Shown here one piece after another: positions 42,493 through 50,898 of a stretch of DNA of 64,000 nt. Both the position numbers and the translations under genes were made by a program. Location of the stretch: the NCBI RefSeq assembly GCF_019396385.1, contig NZ_JAHKRN010000001.1, forward strand, positions 62,001 to 126,000, in the 5' to 3' direction. The DNA comes from Nonomuraea harbinensis. Lineage in GTDB: Bacteria; Actinomycetota; Actinomycetes; Streptosporangiales; Streptosporangiaceae. The number at the start of each line of letters is the position of its first letter. The first letter of the stretch is position 1. The notes beneath the pieces are model-generated. The model had not been told where the DNA came from. It searched no databases and was given only the letters and a program-made list of their open reading frames with translations.

Positions 42493-44967
42493 TCAGCCGC
42501 CGGACTCCTCAGGCGGTAGGACCCAACCGTAGACGTGCCACGTGCCGTCCCGCCGGTATACGTCCTCCGCGAACCACGATACGTCGCTGCCCAGCAGCAA
42601 CTCGTTCTCTCGAAACGTGCTGAGCAGCGCCAGGTAGAAGGCCGGAGTGCCGGCCGGCACCCGCAGATGCAGGATGACGCTCCTGTCCCACACGGGCTTG
42701 TGGCCGAGATTGGTCGAGAAGAAGGCCGGATCGCGTTGCACGGTCCCCGGCAGTTCGTCGACGGGCACGGTGAAGAGTTTCGGGGTGAGGTCCACTGCTC
42801 GGTACACGTCGATCGTCTCCGGCAACGGCTTGCGGCGCAGGACCCCGTCCAGGAGTTCGATCTCCCTGACGACGCGATCGATGTGCGCCGTTCGGGCGTC
42901 CGGCGAGTAATGATGGAAAACGGAGTCGCCTTGGCGTAGATAGCCGTTCATGTCCGTGAACCCATTGCGGGAATACGCCTTGCCCACCTCGAGCTCGGCC
43001 GGTGACATGTCCCTGTAGACACTTGTCCAGATCGCTTCCCCGAACGAATTGCCGACGAGCCGGGCGCCGAAGGGCGCGTCCAGGGGGACGTGAGGGGCCG
43101 GCGCGGTGTAGTACAGGCCTGACTCGGTGCCGTGGACGGTCGGCCACACCGACGGGGGGCCCGGCCCGTCAGAGGCGAGCCCGGAGTAGGCGGGCGCGGA
43201 GGTCGCTTTGCCGTGGGACGCGTGCCAGGAGGCGGGCGGGCTGTCGTGGGTGGCCCGCGCCGCGAAGTCCACCGGAGGTCTGATCAGGTTTGTCGTCGAC
43301 GCCGGAGTGTAGTGATGGATCGGTGGCGCGGCGGGGTCCGCGTCCTTGTGGTACAGGGAGAGCACGTCCGGCAGGGCCTTGGCCAGAGCGGGGTGCAGCT
43401 GGCCCTGGCTAGCCATGGTGTTCAGCTGTTGCCGCGTGAACCACAGGGCGTCGCTGGCCTCGAACGGGTCGAGTTTCGGCTTGAACTGCGGCCCCTCGGC
43501 AGCCAGGTTCGTGTACGTCCAGCCGTGGTCGCCGACCTCCACCACGTGCTCGCCCACGAGCTTCAGCTTGTTGAGATAGGTCTGGTTGACCCCGAGTTCT
43601 TCGCTCAGCTCGCGGGCGGCGGCCTGCACCGGGGTTTCGAGGCTGTCGAGCGCCCCGCCGGGCAACTGCCATTTGCCGGCGTTGGAGACGTGCTGGCTCT
43701 GTTGCATGAGCAGGTACCGGGGCTCGCCGCTGTCCATGGTTCTGATCAGCACGCCCGCGGCGCCGTACTTGCCCCAGAGCCCTCCGCTGACGTAACCGTC
43801 ACCTGATTTGCCGGGATTGTCGAGGATCTGGAACGGGCTGGACGGGGAGTCCGCGCCGGCGACCCCGGTGCCCTGCGAGTCCGCCGTCCGCGGGCCGTTG
43901 AGCAGGGATTCGAAGGTGATATTGGGGTTCCGCGCGAAGTTCTCCCACGACAGAGCGCCTGGCTGGGACGGGGGCGCGACCGGCCTGGAGGCGGGCGTCG
44001 TCGGGTGGGTGGTGCCGCCGGTCAGCCAGGTAGGAGGTAAGCCATGACCGGCGGTGTGAGTGCCGGGGGAGTGGGAGGTGAAGCCGCCGCCCGTCGAGCT
44101 CGTGCCGGTGGTGGGCGTGCCGGCCAGGTTCGTGGTCGTGTCCGGCCTGCCGTGCGCGAACGGGCTCCAGCTCGCCCAGTGCGCGTCCGCGCCGCCCACC
44201 ACTCCCGAGGTGACGCTCTTGAACAGCCGGTCGAAGTCGAGCGGTTGTCCGCTGCCGAGCTGCACGGTCAGGTCCGTGGCCCCGCTGGCCAGCCCCGACC
44301 TGCCCATGAGCCCCAGCATCGTCCTGGCCGGCAGGAGCCCGGTGAAGGCCGTCAGGAAGGCGCCCAGCAGGGCTCCCGTGCCGCCCGACATCATGACCTG
44401 TTCCCAGTCGAGGTGGTCACGCCGGGACTGGGAAGCCTGCACGGCCAGGTCCATGCCGGCCATCAGGCCGCCGAACAGGCCGATGTTGATCAGCAGCCGC
44501 TTGCCGAGCTGGGCGATGGCCAGCCGGGTGAGCTGCACCCGGGCTCCGACGAGGGAGAGCGACATCGCTCCCCAGGGCCCGGCGGACGCGGCCAGCAGCC
44601 AGCCGATCTGGAAGATCAGGAACCAGACCGAGACCTCGATCATCCGCTTGGTGTACTCGACCTGGACGCCGAGCTCGTTGTAGTGGAGCGCGGCCGAGAC
44701 CAGTTGCTCGACGAGCTCTTCCAGCCTCGGATCGGATTCGTACCTGACGCGCTCGACGAACTCCTTGAGCGCGTCGCCGTTCCAGTCTTCGCCCGGCTCG
44801 GTGAAGACCGCGACGCCCCGATCTTGCAGGAGCTTCTCGGCGGTGGCCGCGCACGCGTCGGCGAGCCGGAAACAACCGTCCTCGTCGCCCTCAGGCCAGT
44901 CCATGCCGACCGCGTAGCCGACGTACGGCTTGGCCCAGTCGGGCACGAGAAAGCCGTCGAACCCCAC
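42493..44967 (-). CDS. Polymorphic toxin: WXG100-like N-terminus, Nudix domain and C-terminal ADP-ribosyltransferase
   Basis: 824 residues. The N-terminus (about 1-100; YAVGMDWPEGDEDGCFRLAD) is the WXG100-like toxin delivery domain. Hydrophobic helices follow (about 112-135, 155-172, 195-215), then a Thr/Gly/Pro-rich linker (about 275-340). Residues 437-460 contain a full Nudix box (Gx5Ex7REUxEExGU: G438 to V460). The last 110 residues are an ADP-ribosyltransferase of the R-S-E class: Arg723 in VYRAVD, FFSTN 749-753, and E787/E789 in RENELLLG (ExE, usually arginine-modifying). It is probably exported by a type VII-like system and poisons rivals. Its partners overlap or abut upstream, and the putative immunity gene lies downstream. 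Confidence 0.88.
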   Translation of the reverse strand: MGFDGFLVPDWAKPYVGYAVGMDWPEGDEDGCFRLADACAATAEKLLQDRGVAVFTEPGEDWNGDALKEFVERVRYESDPRLEELVEQLVSAALHYNELGVQVEYTKRMIEVSVWFLIFQIGWLLAASAGPWGAMSLSLVGARVQLTRLAIAQLGKRLLINIGLFGGLMAGMDLAVQASQSRRDHLDWEQVMMSGGTGALLGAFLTAFTGLLPARTMLGLMGRSGLASGATDLTVQLGSGQPLDFDRLFKSVTSGVVGGADAHWASWSPFAHGRPDTTTNLAGTPTTGTSSTGGGFTSHSPGTHTAGHGLPPTWLTGGTTHPTTPASRPVAPPSQPGALSWENFARNPNITFESLLNGPRTADSQGTGVAGADSPSSPFQILDNPGKSGDGYVSGGLWGKYGAAGVLIRTMDSGEPRYLLMQQSQHVSNAGKWQLPGGALDSLETPVQAAARELSEELGVNQTYLNKLKLVGEHVVEVGDHGWTYTNLAAEGPQFKPKLDPFEASDALWFTRQQLNTMASQGQLHPALAKALPDVLSLYHKDADPAAPPIHHYTPASTTNLIRPPVDFAARATHDSPPASWHASHGKATSAPAYSGLASDGPGPPSVWPTVHGTESGLYYTAPAPHVPLDAPFGARLVGNSFGEAIWTSVYRDMSPAELEVGKAYSRNGFTDMNGYLRQGDSVFHHYSPDARTAHIDRVVREIELLDGVLRRKPLPETIDVYRAVDLTPKLFTVPVDELPGTVQRDPAFFSTNLGHKPVWDRSVILHLRVPAGTPAFYLALLSTFRENELLLGSDVSWFAEDVYRRDGTWHVYGWVLPPEESGG

Positions 44968-44973
44968 GAAGGC

Positions 44974-45348
44974 TCACCAGCCCTGCCGGTGAGCCGGATC
45001 GTCGTAGGCGCTGTCGTCCATGGACAGATCCGGCACGCCTCCGGGGCCCCACGGGTCCTCGGCTTCCTCGTAGACCCTGGAGTTGTCCCGCAACCCGTCG
45101 CGCAGGTACTCGACCTCGTAGATGTAGTCCGTGAAGGCGCCCAGGACCGCAGTCTCGATCTTGACGCGGTTCTTCTCCAGTTCGGCGCCGTACTGGTCGT
45201 CCCCCAGCGGGTTGCCCTCCTCGTAGAAGGTCCTGGACAGCGCGTCGTGCAGCTCCCACAGGTGCTGGGCGCTGGAGCCGGCCTGCCGTGAACGCGTCCG
45301 CAGGCCCTCGAAGACGGCCTGGTAGCCCTGCGGGGCGGCGCTACCCAC
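44974..45348 (-). CDS. Small helical WXG100-like secretion partner
   Basis: 124 residues, helical, with an acidic C-terminus (DLSMDDSAYDDPAHRQGW). Size, lack of a signal peptide and position directly before the toxin (6-nt gap) fit an ESX/WXG100-type partner or chaperone. A clear central WxG turn is missing, so family membership is inferred from context. Overlaps the YbaB-like gene by 8 nt. Confidence 0.7.
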   Translation of the reverse strand: MGSAAPQGYQAVFEGLRTRSRQAGSSAQHLWELHDALSRTFYEEGNPLGDDQYGAELEKNRVKIETAVLGAFTDYIYEVEYLRDGLRDNSRVYEEAEDPWGPGGVPDLSMDDSAYDDPAHRQGW

Positions 45349-45739
45349 GCCCGTCCTCCGGCGGCAGCTTCAAGGGCTGGGGCAGGAACGACTCGATGCT
45401 CGCTCCCTCGCCGAAGACGTCCTCCAGAGGCAGGCCTTCCGGGACGAAGGGCGCCATGAGCTCCTTCGTCCGGTCGGTCACCTGCTGCGTGGCGGCGCCT
45501 ATCTGTTCCATGATCGCGCGGGAGAGCTGTGACGGGGAGAGCTTGCGGTAGACCCGGGGATCGAGCTTGATGGCCTCCACCTGGCCTCGCGGTCCCACTG
45601 TCACGCTCACCATGCCGTCGCGGGACTCGGCGGTCACCGTCAGCTCGGACAGCTTCTCGTAGGCTTCGCGCAGCCGGAGCGCCTGCTCGTTGTACTCCTT
45701 GGCCAACGCTTCGATGGTCAGCCGGAACTCCTCACTCAA
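45341..45739 (-). CDS. YbaB/EbfC-like protein of the toxin cassette
   Basis: 132 residues from TTG 45739 (AAGGGAG six nt upstream); an upstream in-frame GTG is possible. The N-terminal helix (LTIEALAKEYNEQALRLREA) and the beta-hairpin ESRDGMVSVTVGPRGQVEAI are typical of the YbaB/EbfC fold. In actinomycetes such proteins are often encoded at the head of WXG100 toxin operons. The tail (about 105-132) is Pro/Glu-rich. Confidence 0.8.
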   Translation of the reverse strand: MSEEFRLTIEALAKEYNEQALRLREAYEKLSELTVTAESRDGMVSVTVGPRGQVEAIKLDPRVYRKLSPSQLSRAIMEQIGAATQQVTDRTKELMAPFVPEGLPLEDVFGEGASIESFLPQPLKLPPEDGRG

Positions 45740-45833
45740 GCAGCGCTCCCTTGTCCCAAACGCACCACTCAGCACAGCCGTAATAGGACGATAACGGATC
45801 TCCGTCTTCCTCGGCGCAAAAAGCCGATCTTCG

Positions 45834-46853
45834 TCACGGGGCCGGGGGAGGGGCGGTGCTGCCGCGGGGGACGAGGCGGGGGGCCTGGTCGCGGATGGCC
45901 TCGACCTCCTGCCCCTCGATCAGTGACAGCAGCGCCCGCGCCGCGTGCGCCCCGTAGGCCGGGATGTCGCGGGTGAGCGCGCTGAGGGCGGGCCGGACGA
46001 TCCGGGAGAGCGGCGAGTCGTCCCAGGCCACGATCGACAGGTCGGCCGGCACCCGGAGCCGCAGCTCGTCGGCCGCGGACATGCCCGCGACCGCCATGAT
46101 GTCGTTGTCGTACATGATGGCCGTCGGGCGGGTGGCGGCGCTCATCAGCCGGCGGGTGGCGTGGGCGCCCTCCTCGCCGGTGTAGTCGGTGTGCATGATC
46201 GTGTGCCACTCCAGCCCGAGCTCCCGGCAGGCGGCGGTGAACGCCTGGTCGCGCAGGACGGTGTGGACGAGGTCGGGCAGCCCGGCGACGCGGGCGACGC
46301 GGCTGTGGCCGAGGGCGTGCAGATACTCGACCGTCTCGCGGACGGCGGCGGCGTCGTCGGCCCAGACGGGGGTGAGCGCGCCGGCCTCCGACGGGTCGCC
46401 GAGGACGACGGCGGGCATGCCGAGCTCGTGCAGCGCCGTGACGCGGGGGTCGGAGAAGCGCAGGTCGACGAGGATGGCGCCGTCGACGCGGCCCTCGCCC
46501 CACCAGCGCCGGTAGACCTCGGTCTCCTGCTCGGGGGCGGTGACGACCTGGAGCATGAGGGCGTAGGAGCGGGCGGACAGCTCGGTCTCGATGCCGCTGA
46601 TCAGCTCCATGAAGAACGGCTCGACGCCGAGGATGCGGGCGGGGCGGCACAGGGTGAGCCCGACGGAGCGGGCCTGAGCGCCGTTGAGCGCGCGGGCGGC
46701 GCTGTTGGGCCGCCAGCCGATCTCCTCGGCGATGGCCTTGATCGCCGCGCGCTTCGCGGGCGACACGCCGGGGCGGTCGTTGAGCGCGTAGGAGACGGCC
46801 ACTTTGGAGACCCCCGCCCTGCGCGCGATGTCGGCGATCGTTGGTCGCTTCAC
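45834..46853 (-). CDS. LacI-family regulator divergent from the oligosaccharide transporter
   Basis: 339 residues. HTH TIADIARRAGVSKVAVSYAL at about 4-23; effector domain with LSIVAWDDSPLSRIVRPALSAL near the end. It diverges from the family 5 binding-protein gene across 346 bp that hold two CelR-type operators and several AACCGGTT elements. Its KVAVSYALN recognition helix differs from that of the LacI protein at 1376, so the two probably read different sites. Confidence 0.93.
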   Translation of the reverse strand: MKRPTIADIARRAGVSKVAVSYALNDRPGVSPAKRAAIKAIAEEIGWRPNSAARALNGAQARSVGLTLCRPARILGVEPFFMELISGIETELSARSYALMLQVVTAPEQETEVYRRWWGEGRVDGAILVDLRFSDPRVTALHELGMPAVVLGDPSEAGALTPVWADDAAAVRETVEYLHALGHSRVARVAGLPDLVHTVLRDQAFTAACRELGLEWHTIMHTDYTGEEGAHATRRLMSAATRPTAIMYDNDIMAVAGMSAADELRLRVPADLSIVAWDDSPLSRIVRPALSALTRDIPAYGAHAARALLSLIEGQEVEAIRDQAPRLVPRGSTAPPPAP

Positions 46854-46870
46854 CGAGCCCCCTGGATATG

Positions 46871-46878
46871 AACCGGTT
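46871..46878. promoter_or_regulatory. AACCGGTT operator candidate
   Basis: Palindromic GAACCGGTTA-type element 17 nt upstream of the LacI start. Related copies lie at about 46959-46968 (TTAACCGGTC) and 47043-47051 (ATCCGGTTC). This second motif family is interleaved with the CelR-type boxes. Candidate site for the divergent LacI regulator. Confidence 0.5.
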
Positions 46879-46940
46879 AGTCAGGTACGTGAACGCACCT
46901 TACTACCGGCGAGAAGGGCGCGCACCTGCGAAACCGTCGT

Positions 46941-46954
46941 TGGGAGCGCTCCCT
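46941..46954. promoter_or_regulatory. CelR/CebR-type operator, 13/14 match (TGGGAGCGCTCCCT)
   Basis: Differs from TGGGAGCGCTCCCA only at the last base. Lies 88 nt upstream of the LacI start in the 346-bp divergent control region, which contains no gene. Confidence 0.8.
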
Positions 46955-47075
46955 CGGCTTAACCGGTCCTCCGAACGGTGCATCTCAAACTCGTTACGAC
47001 CCTTGACGCGATCGTCGCGCCGATTTTACCGTCGCGGTACTTATCCGGTTCAGCGACAAGCCGTCCGCGACATTT

Positions 47076-47089
47076 CGGGAGCGCTCCCA
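47076..47089. promoter_or_regulatory. CelR/CebR-type operator, 13/14 match (CGGGAGCGCTCCCA)
   Basis: Differs from TGGGAGCGCTCCCA only at the first base. Lies 111 nt upstream of the binding-protein ATG at 47200, which has the strong site GGAAGGAGAG. It is placed to control the transporter/mannosidase operon. Confidence 0.8.
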
Positions 47090-47199
47090 CAAGGCAGCAG
47101 CGGACGGCCGTGCGGCGGCGTATGTCCCGGGCCGCCCAACGTTCGGGGGTTGGACAGACGGTCGACCTCCGCCGACAAGGCGGGGGAAGGAGAGCACAG

Positions 47200-48957
47200 A
47201 TGCAGACCCGGGCGCGGATTCTCATACCGCTCCTCGCGGCGGGCCTGGCCGCAGCCGCCTGTACCGGTGGCGGCGGCACCGCCGCACCGACACCCGCGAC
47301 CTCCCAGGCGGGCAGCCCGCCCGCCCAGGGCAACGCCGGCGCGCTGCCCCGCAACGAGACGCTGTACACGACCGGCACCCAGTGGGGCCCGCCGGCCAAC
47401 TTCAACCCGATCCGCGAGTGGGACTCCGCCACCGGGACCAAGGGCCTGGTGTACGAGACGCTCTTCCACTACGACCCGAACGCGGGCAAACTCGTCCCCT
47501 GGATCGCCGAGAGCGGCAGCTGGACGGACGACAAGACGTACGAGGCCAAGATCCGCCAGGGCGTCACCTGGGCCGACGGCAAGCCGCTGACCGCCAAGGA
47601 CGTCGCCTTCTCCTACGGCCTCGGCAAGATGGAGACCGTCCCGTTCCACAACATGTGGGACTGGCTGGAGAACGTGGAGGCGGTCGACGACCAGACGGTC
47701 CGCTTCTCCTTCTCCGAGGCCAACTACCAGGAGTGGGACTTCAACCTCTACAGCCGCGTGATCGTCCCCGAGCACGTGTGGAGCGGCCGCTCCGAGGAGG
47801 ACGTGCTCAACGGCGTCAACGAGAACCCGGTGGGCAGCGGCGCCTACAAGTACCAGAGCCACGACCAGGACCGCGTGGTCTGGGTCAAGCGTGACGACTG
47901 GTGGGGCAAGACCGCGCTCGGCATGGAGCCCAAGCCCAAGTACATCGTGGACGTGGCCAACCCGAGCAACGAGGTCGCCATGGGCATGCTGCTGCAGAAG
48001 GGCCTGGACCTCAGCAACAACTTCATGCCCGGCGTGGCGAACCTGATCAACGGCAACTTCGGCATCACCTCGTACTACGACGAGCCGCCGTACATGCTGT
48101 CCGCCAACACCGCCTGGCTGGTGCCCAACACCACCAAGAAGCCGATGGACGACCCCGCCTTCCGCAAGGCGCTGGCCACCTCGGTCGACGTCAAGAAGAT
48201 CGTCGAGGGCGTCTACGGCAACCTGGTCAAGGCGGCCAGCCCGACCGGCCTGCTGCCGCAGTGGGACCAGTTCGTCGACCAGGCCGTGGTGAGCTCCGAC
48301 GGCTTCACGTTCAACACCGACGAGGCCAAGAAGATGCTGGCCGACGCCGGATACCGCGACCGCGACGGCGACGGGCTGGTGGAGAACAAGGACGGCTCCA
48401 AGATCAGCCTGACCATCGAGGTGCCCACCGGCTGGACCGACTGGATGGAGGCGGCCCGGGTCATCTCCAGCAGCGGCAAGGCGGCCGGCATCGAGATCAC
48501 CCCCGAGTTCCCCGACTTCAACGCCCTGGTGGAGAAGCGCGGCAAGGGCAACTTCGACCTGGTCATCAACAACGAGCGCCAGCTGTCCAGCAGCCCGTGG
48601 ACCTACTACGACTACATGTTCCAGCTCCCGATCCGGAAGGTGCAGAACACCACCAACTTCGGGCGCTACGAGAACAAGGAGGCCTGGGAGCTGGTCCAGC
48701 AGCTCGACAAGGTCAAGACGGACGACGTCGAGGGGATGAAGGAGGTCATCTCCAAGATCCAGAAGATCCACATGGACGACATGCCGATCATCCCGCTCTG
48801 GTACAACGGCCTGTGGGCCCAGGCCAGCAACGCGACCTGGAAGAACTGGCCCTCCGCGGCGGAAGGCGCCCCCAAGCACGCGCCCGCGATGTGGCGCAAC
48901 TGGATGGAGCTCGGCGGCTTCGAGACGCTGACGCAGCTCCAGCCGGCGGCCGGCTGA
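47200..48957 (+). CDS. ABC transporter substrate-binding lipoprotein, family 5 (oligosaccharide-type)
   Basis: 585 residues from ATG 47200. Lipoprotein signal with lipobox LAAAAC, then a Gly/Thr/Pro linker. The SBP_bac_5 domain starts about residue 50 (TGTQWGPPANFNPIREWD) and has VTWADGKPLTAKDVAFSY and NPVGSGAYKYQSHDQDRVVW. Family 5 usually binds peptides, but related proteins in Thermotoga bind manno- and cello-oligosaccharides. The GH2 mannosidase at the operon end and the CelR-type operators favour a sugar ligand. Confidence 0.92.
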   Translation: MQTRARILIPLLAAGLAAAACTGGGGTAAPTPATSQAGSPPAQGNAGALPRNETLYTTGTQWGPPANFNPIREWDSATGTKGLVYETLFHYDPNAGKLVPWIAESGSWTDDKTYEAKIRQGVTWADGKPLTAKDVAFSYGLGKMETVPFHNMWDWLENVEAVDDQTVRFSFSEANYQEWDFNLYSRVIVPEHVWSGRSEEDVLNGVNENPVGSGAYKYQSHDQDRVVWVKRDDWWGKTALGMEPKPKYIVDVANPSNEVAMGMLLQKGLDLSNNFMPGVANLINGNFGITSYYDEPPYMLSANTAWLVPNTTKKPMDDPAFRKALATSVDVKKIVEGVYGNLVKAASPTGLLPQWDQFVDQAVVSSDGFTFNTDEAKKMLADAGYRDRDGDGLVENKDGSKISLTIEVPTGWTDWMEAARVISSSGKAAGIEITPEFPDFNALVEKRGKGNFDLVINNERQLSSSPWTYYDYMFQLPIRKVQNTTNFGRYENKEAWELVQQLDKVKTDDVEGMKEVISKIQKIHMDDMPIIPLWYNGLWAQASNATWKNWPSAAEGAPKHAPAMWRNWMELGGFETLTQLQPAAG

Positions 48958-48972
48958 CCTGACACAACGGCG

Positions 48973-49003
48973 CCCCCTCCGCCTGTCCTCAGGGCGGAGG
49001 GGG
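48973..49003 (+). terminator. Intra-operon hairpin between binding-protein and permease genes
   Basis: Perfect 11-bp stem (CCCCCTCCGCC 48973-48983 with GGCGGAGGGGG 48993-49003), 9-nt loop, no T-run. Position 16 nt after the binding-protein stop suggests partial termination or mRNA stabilisation, giving more binding protein than permease. Confidence 0.7.
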
Positions 49004-49021
49004 TCCCTTGGGGAGATCTTC

Positions 49022-50017
49022 GTGCGCCAATACTTCGGCAGGAAACTGTTCATCTACGGCCTGACCTTCGTGGCCGCCGTCACGGTCAACTGGGTGATCC
49101 CGCGCTTCATGCCCGGTGACCCGGTCGCGAGCATGCTGGCCAGGGCCCGGGTCTCGCAGCCCGAGGCCGTCGAGGCGATGCGGGTCTACTACACCAACCT
49201 CTTCGGCTTCGACGAGCCGATCTGGCAGCAGTACCTGAACTTCTGGGGCGCGCTCTTCCGGGGCGACTTCGGCATCAGCATCTACGTCTTCCCGGTGCCG
49301 GTGACCGACCTGATCATGGGCGCTGTCCCGTACACGCTGGGGTTGATGATCCCGGCGGTGCTGCTCAGCTACTGGGTGGGCAACCGGTTCGGCGCGTTCG
49401 CCGCGCGCAGGAAGCTGCTGGACAACACCGTGCTGCCGGTCGGCTACGTCCTGACCGCGACCCCGTACATGTGGCTGGCCGTGCTGCTGGCCTGGGGGTT
49501 CGGCGTGGTGGCCGGATGGTTCCCGATCGCCGGCGGCTACAGCTTCTCGCTCACGCCGAGCTGGTCCTGGACGTTCTTCGTGGACCTGCTGCACCACTGG
49601 GCGCTGCCGTTCCTGTCGCTGTTCCTGGTGGCGCTCGGCGGGTGGGCGATCGGCATGCGCAACATGATCATCTATGAGCTGGAGTCGGACTACTCCAACT
49701 ACCTGGCGGCGCTCGGCGCGCCGGCCAAGCTGATCCGCCGCTACGCCTACCGCAACGCGATCCTGCCCCAGATCACCGGCCTGGCGCTGCAGCTCGGCGT
49801 GCTGGTCGCGGGCGCGCTGGTCACCGAGATCGTCTTCTCCTATCCGGGGATCGGCAGCCTGATACTCAAGGCGATCCAGAACCAGGACTTCTTCCTGTTG
49901 CAGGGCTCGTTCATGTTCATCGTCATCGGGGTGCTGGTGGCCAACTTCATCATCGACATCGTGTACGTGCTCATCGACCCACGCACGCGCACCGGGATGG
50001 CGGGAGCGCAGGCATGA
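49022..50017 (+). CDS. ABC transporter permease, DppB type
   Basis: 331 residues from GTG 49022. Six helices; the N-terminal FIYGLTFVAAVTVNWVIPRF and the FMPGDPVASML loop are typical of DppB/OppB. The EAA loop LAALGAPAKLIRRYAYRNAILPQ is near residue 235. Overlaps the DppC-type gene by ATGA. Confidence 0.93.
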   Translation: MRQYFGRKLFIYGLTFVAAVTVNWVIPRFMPGDPVASMLARARVSQPEAVEAMRVYYTNLFGFDEPIWQQYLNFWGALFRGDFGISIYVFPVPVTDLIMGAVPYTLGLMIPAVLLSYWVGNRFGAFAARRKLLDNTVLPVGYVLTATPYMWLAVLLAWGFGVVAGWFPIAGGYSFSLTPSWSWTFFVDLLHHWALPFLSLFLVALGGWAIGMRNMIIYELESDYSNYLAALGAPAKLIRRYAYRNAILPQITGLALQLGVLVAGALVTEIVFSYPGIGSLILKAIQNQDFFLLQGSFMFIVIGVLVANFIIDIVYVLIDPRTRTGMAGAQA

Positions 50018-50898
50018 CCGCGACGACGGCACTGCCCACCGAGGAGCGCGTGGTGCGCCGCGAGGCGCTCTACTTCGCCGTACGGAACCCGAAACTGGTC
50101 ATCGGCTTCTCCATCGTGCTCGTGCTCGCGCTGACCGGCCTGTTCGGGCCGGTCATCCTGGGCGTGGACGCGCCCAACGAGTACGTGGCGATGCCGATGC
50201 TGCCGCCGACGTCGGAGTACTGGTTCGGGACGACCACGCAGGGCCAGGACGTCTTCGTCCAGTTCGTGTACGGGCTGCGGACCACGATCCTGGCCGGCGC
50301 GATCGGCGGCGGCATCGCGGCCGTGATCGCCATGGTGATCGGGTTCGTCGCCGGTTACCGGGGCGGGATGGTGGACGAGGTGCTCAACATGCTCACCAAC
50401 ATCGTGCTGGTCATCCCGACCCTCGCCGTGCTGCTGATCATCAACGCCTACCTGGGCATCCGCAGCGTCGGCATGCAGGCGCTGCTCATCGGCCTCACCT
50501 CCTGGCCGTGGGCGGCGCGGGCGATCCGGGCCCAGACGTTCTCGCTGCGGTCCAGGGACTTCGTCGACCTGGCCAGGCTGAGCGGGGTCGGCACGCCCAG
50601 GATCATCGCGCGGGAGATCGCGCCGAACATGAGCTCCTACCTGTTCATGACGTTCATCCTGCTGTTCGGCAGCTCGGTGCTGATCGCCGCCTCGCTGGAC
50701 TTCATCGGGCTCGGGCCCACGGAGGGCGTCTCGCTCGGGCTGATGCTGCAGAACGCGACCCAGTGGAGCGCGCTCCAGCTCGGCCTCTGGTGGTGGTTCG
50801 TGCCGCCGGGCGCGGCCATCACCGCCGTCGTCGGCGCCCTGTACGTGGCGAACGTCGGTCTGGACGAGGTCTTCAACCCGAAGTTGAGGGAAACATGA
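50014..50898 (+). CDS. ABC transporter permease, DppC type
   Basis: 294 residues. Has the N-terminal helix and the HxxGTDxxGRD-like loop typical of DppC/OppC, here changed to YWFGTTTQGQDVF. EAA loop LARLSGVGTPRIIAREIAPNM. Overlaps both neighbours by ATGA. Confidence 0.93.
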   Translation: MTATTALPTEERVVRREALYFAVRNPKLVIGFSIVLVLALTGLFGPVILGVDAPNEYVAMPMLPPTSEYWFGTTTQGQDVFVQFVYGLRTTILAGAIGGGIAAVIAMVIGFVAGYRGGMVDEVLNMLTNIVLVIPTLAVLLIINAYLGIRSVGMQALLIGLTSWPWAARAIRAQTFSLRSRDFVDLARLSGVGTPRIIAREIAPNMSSYLFMTFILLFGSSVLIAASLDFIGLGPTEGVSLGLMLQNATQWSALQLGLWWWFVPPGAAITAVVGALYVANVGLDEVFNPKLRET

